Shown one piece after another: positions 60,373-64,000 of a stretch of DNA of 64,000 nucleotides (within the stretch, counting starts at the first letter, position 1; each line of letters opens with the position of its first letter). The translations under genes and the position numbers were made by a program. Location: positions 31,275 to 95,274 of the forward strand of contig JANWLR010000062.1 in assembly GCA_025450755.1 (NCBI GenBank). Reading direction: 5' to 3'. The DNA is from Sphingomicrobium sp. GTDB lineage: Bacteria > Pseudomonadota > Alphaproteobacteria > Sphingomonadales > Sphingomonadaceae. The notes below the pieces were generated by a model. It did no database searches. It was not told the origin of the DNA and was given only the letters and a program-made list of their open reading frames with translations.

Positions 60373-61137
60373 ATGTCTCTAGCAATTCGCCTCTCACGCG
60401 GCGGCGCAAAGAAGCGGCCTTATTACCGCATTGTCGTTGCCGACAGCCGCGCTCCCCGCGACGGCCGCTTCATCGAGAAGCTCGGCACATACAATCCACT
60501 GCTGGCGAAGGATTCGCCGGAGCGGGTGAAGCTCGACACCGACCGCATTCAGCATTGGCTCGCCGTCGGTGCGCAGCCATCGGACCGCGTGCTGCGCTTC
60601 CTCGACGCCGCTGGTCTGCGCGAGCGCCAGGCGCGCAACAATCCGCAAAAGGCAGAGCCTGGCGAAAAGGCCAAGGAGCGCGTCGAGCAGCGCACTGCAA
60701 AGCAGGCTGAGGCCGCCGAGGCCGCCGCTGCGTCCCAGCAAGAGGCTGAAGCGGTGGTCGCCGAAGAAGTCGAAGCCGCAACTGCGGAGCCGACGCCCGA
60801 GGCAGAGGTCGTGGCCGACGAAGTCGCGGAGCAGACCCCGCCAGTGGCCGAACAAACCGCTGCCGAAGCACCGGCCGGTGAGGAAGAGATTGTCGAAACT
60901 CCCGACACGCAAGAGGCGCCGGCCGAAGAGGCTGCTGCCGAAGCTCCGGCCGAGGAGGCTGCTGTCGAACAGCCCGACGCGACGAACGAGGGCGAATCTG
61001 TGGCCGAACCCGCCGAAGGAGCCGACGACGTCGCCCCGCCCAGCACCGAATCCCCACAGCCCGCGGAAGCGAGCGCCGAGAGTGGTGAGTCGACCGAAGA
61101 GCCGGCGGAAGGTGCCGCCGAGGACACCAAGGCCTGA
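60373..61137 (+). CDS. rpsP: 30S ribosomal protein bS16 with long acidic extension
   Basis: 254 residues. Residues 1-85 are canonical bS16 ([32 protein letters not shown]). bS16 is usually 80-90 residues; here a basic linker (about 86-112) and then an Ala/Glu/Pro acidic low-complexity region (about 113-254) are added. Codon use stays normal across the join, so this is an extension and not a frameshift artefact. GAAAGGAAAT precedes ATG 60373. Confidence 0.95.
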   Translation: MSLAIRLSRGGAKKRPYYRIVVADSRAPRDGRFIEKLGTYNPLLAKDSPERVKLDTDRIQHWLAVGAQPSDRVLRFLDAAGLRERQARNNPQKAEPGEKAKERVEQRTAKQAEAAEAAAASQQEAEAVVAEEVEAATAEPTPEAEVVADEVAEQTPPVAEQTAAEAPAGEEEIVETPDTQEAPAEEAAAEAPAEEAAVEQPDATNEGESVAEPAEGADDVAPPSTESPQPAEASAESGESTEEPAEGAAEDTKA

Positions 61138-61139
61138 GC

Positions 61140-61631
61140 ATGAGCCGCGGCGAGCGTAAAATTGCGCTCGCCGCAATCGCCGGCGCGCATGGCGTCAAGG
61201 GCGAGCTCAGGCTCAAGCTGTTCAGCGAGAGCGCCGAGAGCCTGTCGCACTACGACAAATTATATGTGGGAGGAGTCGAAAGGCGCCTCCTTTTCATTCG
61301 GGATAGCGGCAAGACTGCCGTCGCGCGCTTCCACGGCGTCCGCGATCGATCAGATGCAGAAGCTTTGCGGGGTTCGCTCGTCGAGGTCGATCGGTCGGCG
61401 CTGCCGCCGCTCGAGCAGGGCGAATATTATCACGTCGACCTGATCGGCCTAGCTTGCGTCGACTCGCAGGATCTCGAATGGGGAAAGGTCGCGGCGATCG
61501 AGAATTACGGCGCCGGCGACTTGCTCGAAGTCGAAGATGCTAGCGGCAAAAGATCGCTGATTCCGTTCAAGCCCGGCATCGCCGATCTCGAGGGCGGCCG
61601 CATCATCCTGGACCCGGAATTCCTCGCCTAA
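61140..61631 (+). CDS. rimM: Ribosome maturation factor RimM
   Basis: 163 residues: N-terminal KIALAAIAGAHGVKGELRLK, then the PRC-barrel domain (LLEVEDASGKRSLIPFKPGI). Acts in 30S head maturation around uS19/16S 3' domain. It starts 2 nt after rpsP. Its stop shares bases with the convergent reductase gene. Confidence 0.94.
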   Translation: MSRGERKIALAAIAGAHGVKGELRLKLFSESAESLSHYDKLYVGGVERRLLFIRDSGKTAVARFHGVRDRSDAEALRGSLVEVDRSALPPLEQGEYYHVDLIGLACVDSQDLEWGKVAAIENYGAGDLLEVEDASGKRSLIPFKPGIADLEGGRIILDPEFLA

Positions 61632-62593
61632 CTGCCGCTTTTGGTCTCCTGCAGCTCCGCAAGCGGCTCGCGCCAGCGTGGTAATTGCGCACAAAGGTCG
61701 TTCCGGATCGTGGTTGCGGCAACTCCTCCCTGGCCCATTGCGTGGCTGATCTGGTCGAGGCCAATGACGACATCGCCCGCAGCGTAGAGGCCGCTAACGC
61801 TTGTCCGCATGTGTCGGTCGACAAGGATGCATTGGTCGCCTGACAGCTTTGCCCCGACCATCTCCGCGAGCTGGGTGTGTGTGTCCGATCCAAGCGCGGG
61901 ATAGATGCTGTCGAAGGTGTAGTGACCTTCGGCGGTATCGACGACGATGCAGCCGTCCGGAATGGCGACGGCCTGCGCCGGCCCGTCGACGCAATCGATG
62001 CCGGCGTCGTGTAGTTTCTTGTATTCTTCGGGCTTGAGCCGGAGTGCCTTGTCCGGCGCGATCAGCGTCAGGTCGGCGGTGTAGCTCCTGAGAAACAGTG
62101 CCTCGGCGATCCCACGGCTGTCGCTGCCGATCACGCCAACCTTCTTGTCGGTGACCTCGTAGCCGTCGCAGATTGGGCAATAGCGGACAAGCCCGCGCGC
62201 CAGCGCATCGCCGTGAAGCTCCTCGTCCATCGGTGGCCGGCGGTTGGTCACTCCCGTTGCCAGCATCACCATTCGCGCAATTGCGGATCCTGATCCCCAC
62301 GTAGCCGTGAACAAGCCCGATTTTGTATCGCGCTCGAGCTTGGTGACGAACTCGGTCTCGATCTTCGCGCCATATTTGCACGCCTGGTCGCGCATGCGCT
62401 GGATGAGCTCGGTGCCTTTAATTCCATCTGGGAAACCCGAGACGTTGCGGGTGCATGGGATCCACGAGGCCCGGCTCTTGCCGCCGTCCACCACCACGAT
62501 ATCGAGATGGAAGCGCGCGAGATAGATGGCGGCGGTCAGGCCCGCGGGTCCGCCACCGACGATCAGGCAATCGAGAGGTTGCTTCTCGTCCAT
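61628..62593 (-). CDS. NAD(P)/FAD-dependent oxidoreductase, thioredoxin reductase-like
   Basis: About 321 residues: FAD motif [20 protein letters not shown], central YCPICDGYE with a CxxC (CPIC) in the place of TrxR CATC, a second Rossmann motif ([17 protein letters not shown]) and GLYAAGDVV near the end. Whether it reduces thioredoxin or another partner is not decided by sequence. ATG 62593 is preferred; ATG 62632 would overlap the trmD start codon. It splits the rimM-trmD pair on the opposite strand. Confidence 0.85.
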   Translation of the reverse strand: MDEKQPLDCLIVGGGPAGLTAAIYLARFHLDIVVVDGGKSRASWIPCTRNVSGFPDGIKGTELIQRMRDQACKYGAKIETEFVTKLERDTKSGLFTATWGSGSAIARMVMLATGVTNRRPPMDEELHGDALARGLVRYCPICDGYEVTDKKVGVIGSDSRGIAEALFLRSYTADLTLIAPDKALRLKPEEYKKLHDAGIDCVDGPAQAVAIPDGCIVVDTAEGHYTFDSIYPALGSDTHTQLAEMVGAKLSGDQCILVDRHMRTSVSGLYAAGDVVIGLDQISHAMGQGGVAATTIRNDLCAQLPRWREPLAELQETKSGS

Positions 62594-62630
62594 GCGCAGC
62601 CCAATGGATTGTGATAGCTGCGGTTCCGCC

Positions 62631-63371
62631 ATGCAGTTTCGCGCCTCCGTCCTGACGCTCTATCCCGACATGTTCCCGGGACCGCTGGGCACGAGCCTCG
62701 CCGGGCGTGCGCTCGAGGAGGGCATCTGGAACCTTGAGGCGGGCAACATCCGCGACTTCGCGACAGACAAGCACCGCAGCGTCGACGACACACCGGCGGG
62801 CGGCGGGGCAGGAATGGTGCTCCGGCCCGACGTGCTCGCGGCGGCGCTCGACAGCGTCGCTGACGGACGGCCGATGCTGGCGCTGACGCCTCGGGGGACG
62901 CCGCTCACGCAGGCACGCGTTCGCCAACTTGCAGAAGGAGAGGGCGTCATCCTGCTTTGCGGCCGCTTCGAGGGATTCGACGAGCGAATCTTCGAGGCCA
63001 AGTCCCTCGAACCGGTCTCCGTTGGCGACTATGTCCTTTCCGGCGGAGAGCTTGGCGCGATGGTCATCCTCGATGCTTGCGTGCGGCTGCTTCCCGGGGT
63101 AATGGGCGCGGCCTCCAGCGGAGAGGAGGAAAGCTTCGAGACGGGGCTTCTCGAATATCCGCATTATACCCGACCTGTGGAGTGGGAAGGGCGCACGATC
63201 CCCGAAGTGCTGCGGTCGGGGGATCATGCGAAGATCGCGGCGTGGCGACACGAACGTGCGGTCGAAGATACACGGCTACGGCGGCCGGACCTGATCGAGC
63301 GCCACGGGGGCGCATCGCAGGCACCGCCCTCTGGCGCGCAGCGACGAGATACGAAGGCGAAGAAGACATGA
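62631..63371 (+). CDS. trmD: tRNA (guanine-N1-)-methyltransferase
   Basis: 246 residues, SPOUT fold: [16 protein letters not shown], the trefoil-knot SAM site [13 protein letters not shown] and [16 protein letters not shown], and the C-terminal helical domain ([13 protein letters not shown]). Methylates G37 of tRNAs with GG at positions 36-37, preventing frameshifts. ATG 62631; the upstream frame lies in the divergent gene. Stop overlaps the rplS ATG. Confidence 0.95.
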   Translation: MQFRASVLTLYPDMFPGPLGTSLAGRALEEGIWNLEAGNIRDFATDKHRSVDDTPAGGGAGMVLRPDVLAAALDSVADGRPMLALTPRGTPLTQARVRQLAEGEGVILLCGRFEGFDERIFEAKSLEPVSVGDYVLSGGELGAMVILDACVRLLPGVMGAASSGEEESFETGLLEYPHYTRPVEWEGRTIPEVLRSGDHAKIAAWRHERAVEDTRLRRPDLIERHGGASQAPPSGAQRRDTKAKKT

Positions 63372-63799
63372 ACCTGATCGAGACTCTTGAGCGCGAGGCC
63401 ATTGAGGCACTCACCGCCGACAAGAAGATTCCCGAATTTCGGCCCGGCGACACGCTTCGCGTGGGCGTCAAGGTGATCGAGGGCGACCGTACCCGAGTGC
63501 AGGCGTTCGAAGGCGTGTGCATCGCCCGCGCCAACAAGGGCGTGGGCTCCAGCTTCACCGTTCGCAAGATCAGCTTCGGCGAAGGGGTGGAGCGCGTTTT
63601 CCCGCTCTATTCTCCGATCATCGATTCGATCCACGTGGTTCGCCGTGGCGATGTCCGTCGCGCCAAGCTCTATTACCTGCGCGGCCGCACCGGTAAGGCG
63701 GCTCGAATCGCCGAGCGCCGAACGATCCAGCGCGACGTCGCTGGCGGGCAGGGCGCCGAGACCGAGGCGCAGCGCGCCGAGAACGCGCCGGAAGCCTGA
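63368..63799 (+). CDS. rplS: 50S ribosomal protein bL19
   Basis: 143 residues: [57 protein letters not shown] and [16 protein letters not shown] are diagnostic. The last ~25 residues are an Ala/Glu-rich tail. ATG 63368 overlaps the trmD stop (ATGA), so translation is coupled. Confidence 0.96.
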   Translation: MNLIETLEREAIEALTADKKIPEFRPGDTLRVGVKVIEGDRTRVQAFEGVCIARANKGVGSSFTVRKISFGEGVERVFPLYSPIIDSIHVVRRGDVRRAKLYYLRGRTGKAARIAERRTIQRDVAGGQGAETEAQRAENAPEA

Positions 63800-63848
63800 G
63801 CTTCATCTTGAATAGTTGCAGCACGGAGCGCAGCCGCTAACAGGCGGC

Positions 63849-64000
63849 ATGCGTTTCCTTGCTGTTGCGGCTGCTGCGCCGCTTGTCCTTGCGCTCGCTC
63901 CTCCGCCGGGCGTCCCCCAGAAGAAGCTGACGATCGACCGGATCTTCGCGAGTCCGCCGATTTCTGGCCAGACTCCGCGCTTGCTCAAGCTTTCGCCGGA
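63849..64000 (+). CDS. S9 family peptidase (DPP IV-like), N-terminal fragment
   Basis: The first 50 codons only; the gene continues past the window. A signal peptide (LAVAAAAPLVLALAPP) is followed by KKLTIDRIFASPPISGQTP and LLKLSP, the usual entry of the beta-propeller in sphingomonad dipeptidyl peptidase IV-type S9 enzymes. ATG 63849. The catalytic part is not visible, so the family call rests on this N-terminal signature. Confidence 0.65.
   Translation, partial: MRFLAVAAAAPLVLALAPPPGVPQKKLTIDRIFASPPISGQTPRLLKLSP

Noticed and set aside
60394..61250. Three overlapping minus-strand or shifted frames over rpsP
   Set aside because: They are shadows of the low-complexity Ala/Glu extension. Their Ser/Arg- or Phe/Gly-rich products are artefacts of composition.

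Overview
The window is a GC-rich, gene-dense chromosomal segment from an alphaproteobacterium, most likely a member of the Sphingomonadales. Supporting signs are a PhoK-type alkaline phosphatase, a PEPxxWA-type sorting tail, two large TonB-dependent receptors, ChpT, a GTTC-N7-GTTC SOS box upstream of recA, many GTG and TTG starts, and 4-bp start/stop overlaps. No plasmid, phage or CRISPR locus is visible. The assignment is an inference from gene content; no 16S rRNA gene is present.

Layout. 1-2.5 kb: the 3' end of gatB, an 80-bp palindromic repeat and phoK. 2.5-5.6 kb: a worn accessory stretch with a 5'-truncated PEPxxWA-CTERM gene, a lipoprotein, a PilZ protein, small unknown genes, a frameshifted IS110-family transposase remnant and a Pro-rich gene that runs into it, ending at tRNA-Leu(UAG). 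5.8-17.5 kb: trigger factor, a bicupin, a GT2 glycosyltransferase, a TonB-dependent receptor, clpP, a second receptor, a TonB-domain protein and recA. 17.5-28.7 kb: an MFS exporter, a secreted M24 peptidase, a dicarboxylate-type symporter, kdsD-kdsB-HAD (KDO supply for LPS), an ELM1-like protein, a Wzx-like flippase and an EF-G-like protein. 28.8-34.1 kb: a YihY protein, an Lrp regulator divergent from a 39-residue peptide plus flavin amine oxidase, rpoH and rluD.

34.2-43.7 kb: chpT, a CmcJ-like oxidoreductase, a cheA-cheW-cheY-cheB-cheR cluster, an amidase, rnpB (RNase P RNA) and a J-domain protein. 43.7-48.9 kb: sufE and an expanded phage-shock (psp) locus. pspA, pspB and pspC are followed by five more small membrane/coiled-coil genes that share one C-terminal signature with PspC. 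A -24/-12 promoter and a dyad lie between pspA and the divergent activator gene pspF. 49-58.2 kb: a TPR protein, a PuuD-like membrane protein and sodB, then an eight-gene minus-strand operon (ATP-grasp, LLM oxidoreductase, dapF, mtaB, ftsY, yciB, ABC ATPase, ABC permease), nearly all joined by 4-bp overlaps. 58.2-64 kb: ffh-rpsP-rimM-trmD-rplS, with an inverted thioredoxin-reductase-like gene between rimM and trmD, and the start of an S9 peptidase.

Together the window holds mostly housekeeping functions for protein biogenesis and targeting (tig, clpP, ffh, ftsY, ribosomal proteins, rnpB, rluD, trmD, mtaB), envelope functions (KDO, Wzx, psp, receptors, amidase) and signalling (ChpT, Che, RpoH, Lrp). 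The most distinctive feature is the enlarged psp operon. Other points of interest are the ATP-grasp/LLM pair, the amine-oxidase cassette with its tiny partner gene, and an EF-G-like protein with altered GTPase motifs.
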